From Gemmobacter sp. (lineage in GTDB: Bacteria > Pseudomonadota > Alphaproteobacteria > Rhodobacterales > Rhodobacteraceae): a stretch of 64,000 nucleotides of DNA. A program made the translations under genes and the position numbers. The notes beneath the pieces are model-generated. The model was given only the letters and a program-made list of their open reading frames with translations, ran no database searches and had not been told where the DNA came from. The stretch is from assembly GCF_034676705.1 (NCBI RefSeq), contig NZ_JAUCBS010000002.1:258001-322000 (forward strand), written 5' to 3'. This document shows, piece after piece, positions 44,550-57,213 of the stretch (position 1 is its first letter; each line of letters begins with the position of its first letter).

Positions 44550-45206
44550 CTAGAACGGACAGGGCGCCGAAAAGGTCATGGTGACGCCGGTATCCGGGTG
44601 GCGGATGCGCAGCGATTCGGCGTGCAGCATCAGCCGCGGATGCGCCCGGGCCGCCCCCGTGGCATACAGCGGATCGCCCAGGATCGGGTGCCCCAGTTCC
44701 GCCATATGCACCCGCAGCTGATGGCTGCGCCCGGTCTGCGGCATCAGCCGCACCCGGGTTTCGCCGCCGCCCACCCTGACCGCGCGCCAGTCGGTGACCG
44801 CCGGCTTGCCGGTTTCATGGTTCACATGCTGGCGCGGGCGGTTCGGCCAATCGACGATCAGCGGCAGATCGACCCTGCCCTGCCGTTCCGCCATCTCGCC
44901 ATGCAGCCGGGCGATATAGACCTTTTTCACCGACCGGCCTTCGAACTGCTGGCCCAGGTTGCCCTGTGCGGCTTTCGTGCGGGCGAAGATCATCACGCCC
45001 GATGTATCCAGATCCAGCCGGTGAACCAGCAACACATCGGGAAATTCGTCGCGCAGGCGGTTGATCAGGCAATCCGCCCGATCCTCGCCCCGCCCCGGCA
45101 CCGACAGCAGGCCGGCGGGCTTGTCGACGATCAGGATCGAGTCGTCGGCATACAGCACGCGCGGGGCGTCGGGCGGGGGGGCGTAGGTAAAGGGCGTGTC
45201 GGTCAT
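44550..45206 (-). CDS. RluA-family pseudouridine synthase
   Basis: About 218 residues. The catalytic motif HRLDLDTSGVMI holds the active-site Asp. PQTGRSHQLRVHMAELGHPILGDPLY is equally typical. There is no N-terminal S4 domain, so it is the short RluA type that modifies 23S rRNA position 746 and some tRNAs. The ATG at 45206 is preferred; earlier in-frame ATGs at 45218 and 45233 exist, the last overlapping the upstream LysE gene by 8 bp. Confidence 0.92.
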   Translation of the reverse strand: MTDTPFTYAPPPDAPRVLYADDSILIVDKPAGLLSVPGRGEDRADCLINRLRDEFPDVLLVHRLDLDTSGVMIFARTKAAQGNLGQQFEGRSVKKVYIARLHGEMAERQGRVDLPLIVDWPNRPRQHVNHETGKPAVTDWRAVRVGGGETRVRLMPQTGRSHQLRVHMAELGHPILGDPLYATGAARAHPRLMLHAESLRIRHPDTGVTMTFSAPCPF

Positions 45207-45225
45207 GCCGCCCGTCATAGCCGGT

Positions 45226-45849
45226 TCAGCCATCCAGCGCGAGCCGCGCCGCCAGCCCCGCGAACAGGACGGCGGCCACCCGGTTCAGCGCCCCCATCCG
45301 CCGTGCCAGCGCCTGACCGGCATAGCCGGCGGCAATGCCGTAGCCCATGGTCACCAGCGTTCCGGTGAACGCGAATGTCAGGCCCAGCACGGCAATCTGC
45401 TGCCAGACCGGCGGGCCGCCCGGCACCACGAACTGCGGCAGGAACGCCAGGATGAACAGCACCGGCTTGGGGTTCAGCACATTGGTCAGCGCGCCCTTGC
45501 GAAAGGCGCGCCACAGGTCGGCCTGGCCCCGCGCCGCCCCGGCCGGGCCCGCGTTCCATGCCTTGACCGCCAGCCACACCAGATAGCCGGCCCCGATCCA
45601 GCGCAGCACGTCCAGCGCGCCCGGATGCGCGGCGATCAGCGCCGCCACCCCGGCCGCCGCCAGCGCGATATGCCACAGCACCCCGAACCCGGTGCCAAGG
45701 CCCGACATCGCCCCGGCCCGTGGCCCGCCCTGAATGCCGCAGGCGGTGGCCAGCACCACATCGGCGCCAGGCGCGATGTTCACCACCAGCCCGCCGATCA
45801 GAAAGGTCAGGAACTGGTCCGGCGTCAGAAAGCCCAGCAGGTCTGTCAT
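45226..45849 (-). CDS. LysE family translocator
   Basis: 207 residues, about six transmembrane segments. Family marks are NIAPGADVVLATACGIQGG (about 24-42) and LTNVLNPKPVLFILAFLPQF. It is probably an amino-acid or homoserine-lactone-type exporter of the inner membrane; the substrate is unknown. It is co-directional with the pseudouridine synthase gene and overlaps its longest possible start. Confidence 0.88.
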   Translation of the reverse strand: MTDLLGFLTPDQFLTFLIGGLVVNIAPGADVVLATACGIQGGPRAGAMSGLGTGFGVLWHIALAAAGVAALIAAHPGALDVLRWIGAGYLVWLAVKAWNAGPAGAARGQADLWRAFRKGALTNVLNPKPVLFILAFLPQFVVPGGPPVWQQIAVLGLTFAFTGTLVTMGYGIAAGYAGQALARRMGALNRVAAVLFAGLAARLALDG

Positions 45850-45863
45850 GCGTCACCAGTGGT

Positions 45864-45886
45864 TGCCGGGCGCCCCGCGCCCGGCA
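45864..45886 (-). terminator. terminator-like hairpin after carB
   Basis: A 10-bp perfect stem TGCCGGGCGC / GCGCCCGGCA with a CCC loop lies in the 44-bp gap after carB. There is no T run, so termination would be partial. Confidence 0.45.
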
Positions 45887-45893
45887 GGTCGGG

Positions 45894-49223
<3,330 letters not shown>

Positions 49224-49395
49224 GACAGGACCCCTTGGCGCAAATTGTCCGGCGTTATAGCTATGGCCGCCCCGCGCGCAAGGCCGAATGCCACTTGCGC
49301 AGCCGATTGCGCATGGCCACAGGCCCGCACGCGCGCCCCTTGCGCGGCGGATCAGCCCCGCGCAGTATCCGCGCACGCTCAACCGAGGTCATTTC

Positions 49396-50400
49396 ATGCC
49401 ATCGCTGCCCAGACTTGCAACCCTGCTTGCACCGTTCGTCTTTCTGGCCCTGCCCGCCGCCGCCGCCTCGCTGGATGGGGTGGCGGTCGACATCGTGAAC
49501 GAAAGCGAACCCGTGCTGTGCGCGGAAAAGGACAACGTGGCACTGTCGCTGTCCTCGCCCGAGGTGCGCGCCTTTCGGATCGAGGCGGCGCATCCCGTCT
49601 ATCTGGCGCCGGGCATGCGCGACAACTGGGAGGCGGACTGGACCGCCTGCGACATGTCGGGCGACCCCGCCTTTGCCACCCCCGCCCCTCCGGGCCGGTT
49701 CACGCTGTATGAACAGCCCGACATGTGGCTGGTCGGCTGGCGCTATGGCAGCTTCTGGCGCCCCGCCACCGCGAATGTCCGCATCGGCGATACCGTGCAT
49801 GAAGGGTTGCACCTGATCCAGCTGTGGCTGCTGCGCACCGACGGGTCCGAGGAAGTGCTGGTGTTCTACCCGCAGGATGGTTACTGGCGCGCCCGCCCGC
49901 TGGCCCCGCGCCCCATGCGCAACACCGCCTATGGGTCGTCCTTCCTGATCGGCCCGGTCGAGGTGGACGGCCGCCCGATCGTCAACATCAAGGAAGTCGC
50001 CTTCGACCCGGCGGCGCGGCGGTTTGACCTGTCGTTCACCCGGGGCGGTTCGGCCACCGTCAGCGTGGTGAACGCCGATGAAAACCGCATCGCGCTGGAC
50101 GTGGCCTTTGATGCGCCGATCAAGGACGTGCCGTTTTCCATGCTGCGGTCCATGTATATCACCGAGTTCAACAACGACGCCGCCCGCGTCGCCGTGCGCG
50201 AGGCGGGGGCGAATTCCTGGCGCGAGGAACCCGTGATGAGCTTTGGCCGCGCCAGGGCCACCGATATCTGGGTCGGCCGGCTGGCCCCGTCGCAGCACAA
50301 CAAAAGCTCGCCTGATTTCGTGTTCAACAGCTTCTCCGACGGCCCGGCGCCGAAACGGCCCCGGAACGAACCGCCGGCCGCGCCGCCGGTGGTGCAGTAA
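49396..50400 (+). CDS. exported protein of unknown function
   Basis: 334 residues. A signal peptide occupies about 1-24 (LLAPFVFLALPAAAAS). The mature protein is rich in beta-type sequence, with GWRYGSFWRPATANVRIGD in the middle and a proline-rich tail ending APPVVQ. No family was recognised. It is divergent from carB and lies 2 bp before the DUF1007 gene and its NicO transporter, so a link with metal handling is possible, but nothing in the protein itself shows metal ligands. Confidence 0.7.
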   Translation: MPSLPRLATLLAPFVFLALPAAAASLDGVAVDIVNESEPVLCAEKDNVALSLSSPEVRAFRIEAAHPVYLAPGMRDNWEADWTACDMSGDPAFATPAPPGRFTLYEQPDMWLVGWRYGSFWRPATANVRIGDTVHEGLHLIQLWLLRTDGSEEVLVFYPQDGYWRARPLAPRPMRNTAYGSSFLIGPVEVDGRPIVNIKEVAFDPAARRFDLSFTRGGSATVSVVNADENRIALDVAFDAPIKDVPFSMLRSMYITEFNNDAARVAVREAGANSWREEPVMSFGRARATDIWVGRLAPSQHNKSSPDFVFNSFSDGPAPKRPRNEPPAAPPVVQ

Positions 50401-50402
50401 CC

Positions 50403-51047
50403 ATGCGGCGGGCGGCATTCCTTGCGGCGGCCCTGACCGCCCATGGCGCCGCCCCCGCGCTGGCGCATCCGCATGAATTCATCGACGCCGGCGTCGAGCT
50501 GCGGTTCGAAGCCGGCGCCCTGACCGCGCTGCGCATCGTCTGGGTCTATGACGACCTGACATCGCTGATGATCCTGACCGACCGCGGCATCGACCCCGAC
50601 CAGCCGCTGACGCCGGCGCAGGCGGCCGGCCTGTCGGGCTTTGACATGGACTGGGCGGAGGGATTCGCCGGCGACACCTACCTGCTGAACGGCGAAACCC
50701 CTGTCGGGCTGGGCCCGCCGCAGGACTGGACAGCGCGCGTGGTGCAGGGCCGCATCATCACCACCCATCTGCGTCAGGTGGCGGCCCCGGTCCGGCCCGG
50801 CGCGGCGCCGCTGGTCGTGCAGGTCTATGACCCGGGCTATTATACCGCCTATACCATCGCCACCGCCCCGCTGATCCGGGGCCGCGCGGATTGCACCGCA
50901 CAGGTCTATGGCCCCGATACCGCCGCCGCCGATGCCGCATTGGCCGAGGCGATGAAGGAACTGTCCGGCGACGACCCCGAGGCCGAGTTTCCCGCCATCG
51001 GCGCCGCCTATGCCGAGGAGGTGCGCATCACATGCCCGCAGGACTGA
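50403..51047 (+). CDS. DUF1007 family exported protein
   Basis: 214 residues. A signal peptide (about 1-21, ALAHPHEF) releases a mature protein starting HPHEFIDAGVEL, the diagnostic opening of DUF1007. Its members usually accompany Ni/Co permeases and are assumed to be periplasmic partners. The 3' end overlaps the NicO gene by 16 bp, which supports joint function. Confidence 0.87.
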   Translation: MRRAAFLAAALTAHGAAPALAHPHEFIDAGVELRFEAGALTALRIVWVYDDLTSLMILTDRGIDPDQPLTPAQAAGLSGFDMDWAEGFAGDTYLLNGETPVGLGPPQDWTARVVQGRIITTHLRQVAAPVRPGAAPLVVQVYDPGYYTAYTIATAPLIRGRADCTAQVYGPDTAAADAALAEAMKELSGDDPEAEFPAIGAAYAEEVRITCPQD

Positions 51048-51949
51048 CCCGCTGGCTGGGCCTTGGTGCGCTGGCGCTGGCGGCCGGGCTGCTGGCCGCC
51101 TGGGCCTTTGGCGCGTTCGACGCGCTGGCAGCGCAGGGGCTGGCGGCGCAGCGCGCGTTCCGCGACGACCTGGCCGGCGCGCTGCGCGCCCTGCGCGGCG
51201 GGCAGGCCGGGGCGCTGTGGGGGCTGGTCGCCCTGTCCTTCGGCTATGGCGTGCTGCATGCGGCCGGGCCGGGGCATGGCAAGCTGCTGATCGGCGGCTA
51301 CGGCGCCGGGCGCCGGGTGGCGCTGGTGCGGCTGGTGGTGATTGCCGTGATCTCCAGCCTTGCGCAGGCAACGGTCGCCATCGTGCTGGTCTATGGCGGG
51401 CTGGGCCTGTTCGGGCTGACCCGCGATGCCATCGGCGCGGTGGGCGACGGGACGATGATGGTGGCCGGGCACCTGATGGTTGCGGCCATCGGCCTGTGGC
51501 TGGTCTGGCGCAGCCTGCGCGCGCTGCCCCGCGCCCATGACCATGACCATGACCATCCTCAACACCATCACCATGACGGCCCCTGCACCACCTGCGGCCA
51601 CCGCCACGGCCCCACCCTGGACGAGGTGCAGGCCGCCACAAGCTGGCGCGAAGGCGCCGCCCTGGTTGCCGGAATCGCGATCCGGCCCTGCACCGGCGCG
51701 CTGATGCTGCTGGTGCTGTGCTGGCAACTGGGGCTGGTCTGGGCCGGCATCGCGGGGGCCTATGCCATGGGCCTTGGCACCGCGCTGATCACCGGCGGGG
51801 TCGCCATCCTGTCGGTCACCGCCCGCGAAGGCGCCTTTGCCGGCCTGCCGGGCCTGGCCCGCGCCCGTGCCGCGCTGCCGGTACTGGGCATTGTGGCCGG
51901 GCTGCTGATCACCGCGGCGGCGCTGGCCATGCTGGCGCGCGGGGTCTGA
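51032..51949 (+). CDS. NicO/RcnA-type nickel/cobalt transporter
   Basis: 305 residues with about six transmembrane segments. GVLHAAGPGHGKLLIGGY (about 75-92) is the NicO metal motif, and RPCTGALMLLVLCWQL lies near 215. A cytoplasmic His-rich loop HDHDHDHPQHHHHDGPC (about 170-186) is the likely metal sensor. It probably exports Ni2+ or Co2+, as RcnA does. GAGGAG lies 10 bp upstream of the ATG. It is transcribed with the DUF1007 gene. Confidence 0.92.
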   Translation: MPAGLTRWLGLGALALAAGLLAAWAFGAFDALAAQGLAAQRAFRDDLAGALRALRGGQAGALWGLVALSFGYGVLHAAGPGHGKLLIGGYGAGRRVALVRLVVIAVISSLAQATVAIVLVYGGLGLFGLTRDAIGAVGDGTMMVAGHLMVAAIGLWLVWRSLRALPRAHDHDHDHPQHHHHDGPCTTCGHRHGPTLDEVQAATSWREGAALVAGIAIRPCTGALMLLVLCWQLGLVWAGIAGAYAMGLGTALITGGVAILSVTAREGAFAGLPGLARARAALPVLGIVAGLLITAAALAMLARGV

Positions 51950-52027
51950 CAGGCTTTCCTGTCTTGCCGCTTTTTCAGGCAGAGTATAGACAGGTCGCTT
52001 CGCGCCATTTTGCCGCCCGGTTTCCAC

Positions 52028-53383
52028 ATGCCCGTATCCCGTATGTCCCCGCCGTCCCATGCCCGCGCCCTGCTGCTGCTGGCCTTTCCGCTGATCGGCA
52101 GCCATGTCGCGCAGATGCTGTTGCAGGTGACCGACACCATCATGCTGGGCTGGTATGGGGTCGAGGAACTGGCCGCCGGCGTGCTGGGCACCTCGTCCTT
52201 CTTCATGGTGTTCATGCTGGGATCGGGCTTTGCCCATGCGGTCATGCCGATGGCCGCCGCCGCCATGGGCCGCAAGGACGAAACCCAGGTCCGCCGCGAT
52301 GCCCGGATGGGGATGTGGCTGTCGATCGGCTATGGCATCGTCACGCTGCCGGTGTTCTGGTGGTCGGAACAGCTGCTGCTGGCGCTGGGACAGCAACCGC
52401 AGATCGCCGCGCTGGGGCAGGATTACATGCGCATCGCAGGGCTGGGGCTGATCCCGGCGCTGCTCGTCATGGTGCTGAAAAGCTTCCTGGCCGCGATGGA
52501 ACGCGCGCAGATCGTGCTGTGGGTCACGCTGGCCGGCGTCGGGCTGAACGTGGTGTTGAACTGGTTCCTGATCTTTGGCAACTGGGGCGCCCCGGAACTG
52601 GGGATCAAGGGCGCCGCCATCGCCTCGGTGGCGGTGCAGTTCCTCAGCCTGATCGTGCTGGCGCTGTGGGTCACGCTGCACCGCGATTTCCGCCGGTTCC
52701 GGCTGTTGCAGAACTTCTGGCGCCATGATGCGGCGCTGAAACAGGTGTGGCGGCTGGGCTGGCCCATCGGCCTGACCTCGCTGATGGAAGGCGGGTTGTT
52801 CCATGCGGTCGCGCTGATGATGGGCTGGATCGGCACGGTGGAACTGGCGGCGCATGGCATCGCGTTGCAGATCACCGCCGCCACCTTCATGGTGCATGTC
52901 GGCCTGTCGAACGCCGCCACCGTGCGCGCCGGCCGGGCCGAAGGCGCCAGCGATGCGCGCGGCTTGCGCGATGGCGCCTGGGTGGCGCTGCTGGTCAGCC
53001 AGGGGCTGGGCCTGTTCGTGATCGCGGCCTTCCTGCTGGTGCCCGAACCGCTGGTCCGCCTGTTCCTGGACGAGGCGAACCCGCGCGCCCCGCAGATCAT
53101 CGCCTATGGCAGCGTGCTGCTGGGCATGGCGGCGCTGTTCCAGGTGGCCGATGCGGCGCAGGTGCTGGCACTGGGGCTGCTGCGCGGCATCCGCGATACC
53201 CGGGTGCCGATGGTGATCGCGATCATCTGCTACTGGGGCATCGGCATGCCAGTGGCCTATCTGCTGGCGTTCAAGGCCGGCATGGGTGGCGTCGGCCTGT
53301 GGACCGGGCTGGTCATCGGCCTGTCGCTGACGGCGGTGGCGCTGCTATGGCGGTTCTGGCGCCGGGCCCCGCGCGCCGCCTGA
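52028..53383 (+). CDS. MATE family efflux transporter
   Basis: 451 residues with about twelve transmembrane segments in two halves. The first half begins LLLLAFPLIGSHVAQMLLQVTDTIMLGWYG and the second GWPIGLTSLMEGGLFHAVALMMG, the typical MATE duplication. It exports cationic drugs or metabolites using Na+ or H+. It starts about 80 bp after the Ni/Co gene and ends convergently against lipA, with a 6-bp gap. Confidence 0.94.
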   Translation: MPVSRMSPPSHARALLLLAFPLIGSHVAQMLLQVTDTIMLGWYGVEELAAGVLGTSSFFMVFMLGSGFAHAVMPMAAAAMGRKDETQVRRDARMGMWLSIGYGIVTLPVFWWSEQLLLALGQQPQIAALGQDYMRIAGLGLIPALLVMVLKSFLAAMERAQIVLWVTLAGVGLNVVLNWFLIFGNWGAPELGIKGAAIASVAVQFLSLIVLALWVTLHRDFRRFRLLQNFWRHDAALKQVWRLGWPIGLTSLMEGGLFHAVALMMGWIGTVELAAHGIALQITAATFMVHVGLSNAATVRAGRAEGASDARGLRDGAWVALLVSQGLGLFVIAAFLLVPEPLVRLFLDEANPRAPQIIAYGSVLLGMAALFQVADAAQVLALGLLRGIRDTRVPMVIAIICYWGIGMPVAYLLAFKAGMGGVGLWTGLVIGLSLTAVALLWRFWRRAPRAA

Positions 53384-53389
53384 GGCAGG

Positions 53390-54361
53390 TCAGGCCCGCC
53401 CCAGTTTCGCCTCGCGCGCGGCGCGCAGCTGCGCGAAATCGTCGCCGGCATGATAGCTCGACCGCGTCAGCGGCGTGGCCGACACCATCAGGAACCCCTT
53501 GTTCCGCGCGCTTTTCTCATAGGCGGCGAATTCGTCGGGCGTGACGAACTGCGCCACCGCATGGTGCTTGGGCGTGGGTTGCAGATACTGGCCGATGGTC
53601 AGGAAATCGACATCGGCGCTGCGCATGTCGTCCATCACCTGCAACACGGCATGCCGTTCCTCGCCCAGGCCCACCATGATGCCGGATTTGGTGAACATGC
53701 CCGGATCCAGTTCCTTGACCCGTTGCAGCAGGCGCAGCGAATGGAAATAGCGCGCGCCCGGGCGCACCTCATGATACAGGCCCGGCACGGTTTCCAGGTT
53801 GTGGTTGAACACGTCGGGCCGCGCCTCGACCACCATTTCCAGCGCCGACGGGGCACAGCGCAGGAAATCCGGCGTCAGGATCTCGATCGTGGTGTCGGGG
53901 CTGCGGTGGCGGATCGCGCGGATGGTCTGGGCAAAATGTTCGGCCCCGCCATCGTCCAGATCGTCGCGGTCCACCGAGGTGACGACGACATGCCTCAGCC
54001 CCAGCTTTTGCACCGCATGGGCGACCCGGCCGGGTTCAAAGGCATCCAGAGATTGCGGCTTGCCGGTGGCCACATTGCAAAAGGTGCAGCCGCGCGTGCA
54101 GATCTCGCCCATGATCATCATGGTGGCGTGGCCCTGGCTCCAGCATTCGCCGACGTTGGGGCAGCCCGCCTCTTCGCAGACGGTGACCAGACGGTTCGCC
54201 TTCAGCAGGTCGCGCGTGGCCTTGTACCCTTCCGAGGTCGGCGCCTTGACGCGGATCCACGATGGTTTCTTCGGCTGGGCATTGTCCGGGCGATGCGCCT
54301 TTTCCGGGTGGCGCTGGTCGGGCAACTTGAGATCGCGCACGGGCATTCCCCCTGACGGCAT
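53390..54361 (-). CDS. lipA: lipoyl synthase
   Basis: 323 residues from the ATG at 54361, or 318 from the ATG at 54346. Auxiliary-cluster cysteines lie in CEEAGCPNVGEC, the radical-SAM motif is CTRGCTFC, and the late RSSY Ser appears in LTRSSYHAGDD. It inserts two sulfurs into octanoylated lipoyl domains. lipB is not nearby. Confidence 0.97.
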   Translation of the reverse strand: MPSGGMPVRDLKLPDQRHPEKAHRPDNAQPKKPSWIRVKAPTSEGYKATRDLLKANRLVTVCEEAGCPNVGECWSQGHATMMIMGEICTRGCTFCNVATGKPQSLDAFEPGRVAHAVQKLGLRHVVVTSVDRDDLDDGGAEHFAQTIRAIRHRSPDTTIEILTPDFLRCAPSALEMVVEARPDVFNHNLETVPGLYHEVRPGARYFHSLRLLQRVKELDPGMFTKSGIMVGLGEERHAVLQVMDDMRSADVDFLTIGQYLQPTPKHHAVAQFVTPDEFAAYEKSARNKGFLMVSATPLTRSSYHAGDDFAQLRAAREAKLGRA

Positions 54362-54475
54362 GACGGCTTCCGCAATACGCTGAAACGGTCCGGGACGCAA
54401 CGGCGGCCACCCTGCCATCCTGCCGTGTCCGGGACACGCTTCCCCTGTGACAAGGCAGCGGCGGGAGGAGACATC

Positions 54476-55139
54476 ATGTTGCGCAAACTGGTTGCCGAAG
54501 GGCCGGGAACCCTGATGCTGGTGCTGTTCGGCTGCGGGGCGGCGGTCATCGCCGGAGCCAATGGCGAAACGGGAATCGGGCTGACAGGCATCGCGCTGGC
54601 CTTTGGGCTGGCGATCGTTGCGGCGGCCTGTGGGCCGGGCGCCATATCCGGCGCGCATCTGAACCCGGCGGTGTCGCCGGGCATGGTGACGGCCGGACGG
54701 ATGAGCATGACCGAGGCGCTCGGGCACATGCTGGCCCGGATCGCCGGCGCGGTGATCGGGGCGGCCATCCTGTATGCCATCACCTCGGGGATTGCGGGCT
54801 ACCGCCTTGCGGCGAACGGGCTGGGCCAGAACGGGCTGACGGCGGCGGCTATCCGGGCGAATACGGGCTGACGGCGGCGGTGATGTTCGAGGCGGCGATG
54901 ACCCTCGTCTTCGCCACCGTGATTCCTGGCGCCACTGCCCCCCGTTTCGGCGCCCGCCCTGGCCGGCCTTGCCATTGGCCTGACCCTGACGGCCATCCAC
55001 CTGGTGGGGATCAAGATGACAGGCGTATCGGTCGATCCCGCGCGGTCCATCGGGCCTGCGGTCTTTGCCGGAGACAAGGCAGTGACCGACCTTTGGGTGT
55101 TCATCGTTGCCCCGCTGGCCGGTGGCGCCCCGGGCCGGC
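54476..55139 (+). pseudogene. aquaporin (AqpZ/MIP family) pseudogene with two frameshifts
   Basis: It starts with GGGAGGAG and the MIP opening LVAEGPGTLMLVLFGCGAAV. The first NPA box is intact (SGAHLNPAVSPG). The frame breaks near 54836-54848. An 18-bp direct repeat ACGGGCTGACGGCGGCGG (54831-54848 and 54863-54880) reveals a templated insertion, best modelled as 13 bp. The next frame reads GYPGEYGLTAAVMFEAAMTLVF and breaks again at a C6 run (54938-54943). The third frame gives LAGLAIGLTLTAIHLVG and the second box as SVDPARS (DPA for NPA). The end is lost in the cassette region. The gene cannot make a normal channel. Confidence 0.85.
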
Positions 55140-55148
55140 GTCGGCAGC

Positions 55149-55183
55149 CTCCGGCGGGGATATTTGGATCAGAGCGAAAGGGG
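55149..55183 (-). repeat. intergenic 3'-end cassette, copy 5 (core only)
   Basis: Minus-strand reading is GCCCCTTTCGCTCTGATCC then AAATATCCCCGCCGG. The core matches copy 1 almost base for base, but no hairpin follows. It lies back to back with copy 6. Confidence 0.6.
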
Positions 55184-55262
55184 CATCACCTTCTCCAAAT
55201 ACCCCGGGGGGTAGGCGCAACGACCCGACGGGGCGCAACCGTGGCAGGGGGGCTGGCCCCCC
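55184..55262 (+). repeat. intergenic 3'-end cassette, copy 6
   Basis: Core CTCCAAATACCCCGGGGGG, then the hairpin GGGGGG-ctgg-CCCCCC at 55247-55262, identical to that of copy 3. It lies downstream of the aquaporin pseudogene and 24 bp from the end of the convergent gene. Confidence 0.7.
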
Positions 55263-55286
55263 AAGGCGCCACGCGGGCCAGAGGCG

Positions 55287-57092
55287 CTATTTCCAGCAGG
55301 CCACCTGCACCGCCATGGCGGATCCCAGCCCGGTCAGATCCTCGGGCGCCATCTGGCCGGCCACGGGGCTGGCCGGGGTGGCGGTCAGGCCGCGCGCGGC
55401 CAGCAGGGCGGCGATGGCGGGGGCCGGGGTCAGGTAGAACACGCCCTCGGGCAGCACCCGGGCCGGATCGGCCGAGGCCGGTTGCAGCAGCCCCAGCACC
55501 AGCCCGTCGGCGCCCAGCACCGGCCCGCCGACATCGCCCGGCAGCGCCGGCAGGCTGAGGCGCGCGCGCGCATCGGTGCCGGCAAGGTCGGTCGCGGCCT
55601 CGAACCGGCCGAAGGTCATGGTGGGCAGGCCCAGTTCGCCGCCATAGGAATAGCCTGCCACCGCCACATCGCTGCCGGGCGCCGGCAGGGCGGTTGCCAG
55701 TTCGGCATGGCCCACGGGCGCCAGCGCCGTGGCTGGACGCAGCAGCGCAAGACCCGAGGCGGCATCGGTGGCCAGCACCGCGGCCTCGATCCCGGCATCC
55801 AGCGTGATGCGGCCGCAACCCTGCACGTTGGCCGAGGCTGTCAGCACATGCCCCTGCGCATCGGCGTAAAAGCCCGAGGCGGTGCGTTCGGGCCGCCGCA
55901 CCTCGACCCCGGTCAGCAGGCCGGCGCGCGTTGCCTCGTCCAGCGGCACAAGGCCCGGGTCCAGCACGCGGTCGCCATAGGGGCGCAGGCTGGTCTTCAT
56001 CGCTTGCAGCACGCGGGTGGTGCGGGTGGCATCGGCGGTGCGCGCGGCGATCAGGAAGCCGCGGATCGCGCCGCGTTCCAGGGTGGCCTGGGCATAGGCT
56101 TCGGTATCCGCCGTGCGGCCCGAAATGTCGAAGCCGCGCGGGTGGCGGGTGCGCGGGCCTTCGGCCGGCATCATCGCCAGCGCCTGCACCATGTCGTAAA
56201 GGCCGTACAGCGCGTCCTGATCGCCCGGCTGGCTGATCAGCCAGATCTGCACGCCGCTGTCCCCCTTGGCGGCATATTGCGCGAAGGGGGGCGTATAGCG
56301 ATCGAACGTCACAAGGCCCATGGGCAGGGCGATCTCGATCCCGGCTTCCTCGTCGCGCACGGTTTCCAGGCCCAGTTCGGCCAGATCGGCCTGCCAGCCG
56401 CCCACCAGCGCGCGGCGTTCGTCCGACAGCAGCACGCCCGTGCCCTCGGCCCCTTGGGTCGCCTGCCAGGCGGCAATGGCGCTGCGGGTGCCGGGGCCGA
56501 AGGCGCCGTCGATGCCGGCCGAATAGACCCCGCGCCATTGCAGGGCGCGCTGGATGTCCATCCGGTCCTGGCGCGTCAGGGCGGCTTCGGCGCGGCGGGC
56601 ATCGGCCAGCGTTTCCACGGGCGGGGCGGGCGCCGGCGCCTCGGCCACCGGGGGGGCGGTGATGATGGGCATGGTCACCACCGGCGCCACCGGCTGCGGG
56701 TTGGCCGGGGGTTCGGCGACCGGGGCGGGTTCGGCGGGCACCGGCGCCGCCTGCCCGGCCGGCGGCCAGACCTGATTGCGATAAAGCCGGCCATCGGCAA
56801 TGAAGCTGTCGCCCGGAATGCGCCCGGCCGCCCGCAATTCCGCCAGCCGCGCCGCCGCCTGATCCGCCGCATAAGGCCCCAGCGCAATGGCGAACCACCC
56901 CGAGGCCAGCGCGTGGCCGCTGACATCGGGCAGCCCCATGGCCCAGTCGCGGGCCCGATCCTCGGCCGCGCTGCGCGAATTCTTCGCCTCGATCTGGATC
57001 CAGACCTGCGCCTCGGCCCGCGCAGAGCCAAGCCAGACCACCGCCAGGGCGGCCAGAACCAGCGCCGCCATCATGCCCGAAATTTTCTGCAT
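55287..57092 (-). CDS. trypsin-fold protein with SPOR-like and peptidoglycan-binding domains, catalytic residues missing
   Basis: 601 residues. A signal peptide (about 1-27) is followed by a SPOR-like repeat (IQIEAKNSRSAAEDRA...GWFAIALGPY), a proline/alanine linker, a PG_binding_1 domain (DIQRALQWRGVYSAGIDGAFGPGTRSAI, about 178-205), and a C-terminal trypsin-like domain from about 400. In that domain the His position reads TASANVQGC (Asn422 for His), the Asp position DAASGLALLR (Gly for Asp) and the Ser position GDVGGPVLG (Val521 for Ser). It appears to be a pseudoprotease anchored to the cell wall. It is divergent from glyQ. Confidence 0.82.
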   Translation of the reverse strand: MQKISGMMAALVLAALAVVWLGSARAEAQVWIQIEAKNSRSAAEDRARDWAMGLPDVSGHALASGWFAIALGPYAADQAAARLAELRAAGRIPGDSFIADGRLYRNQVWPPAGQAAPVPAEPAPVAEPPANPQPVAPVVTMPIITAPPVAEAPAPAPPVETLADARRAEAALTRQDRMDIQRALQWRGVYSAGIDGAFGPGTRSAIAAWQATQGAEGTGVLLSDERRALVGGWQADLAELGLETVRDEEAGIEIALPMGLVTFDRYTPPFAQYAAKGDSGVQIWLISQPGDQDALYGLYDMVQALAMMPAEGPRTRHPRGFDISGRTADTEAYAQATLERGAIRGFLIAARTADATRTTRVLQAMKTSLRPYGDRVLDPGLVPLDEATRAGLLTGVEVRRPERTASGFYADAQGHVLTASANVQGCGRITLDAGIEAAVLATDAASGLALLRPATALAPVGHAELATALPAPGSDVAVAGYSYGGELGLPTMTFGRFEAATDLAGTDARARLSLPALPGDVGGPVLGADGLVLGLLQPASADPARVLPEGVFYLTPAPAIAALLAARGLTATPASPVAGQMAPEDLTGLGSAMAVQVACWK

Positions 57093-57213
57093 TCCGCCTG
57101 TTCGCCTTTCCTGCCGGGGCGCAACCGTGCCCATCGCGGCCAGACCGCAGATGCGGCGATTGACCCTTCCTTGCCTCTTGCCTATGAGACAATGGCTTTT
57201 CAAGAGGTCTGCC

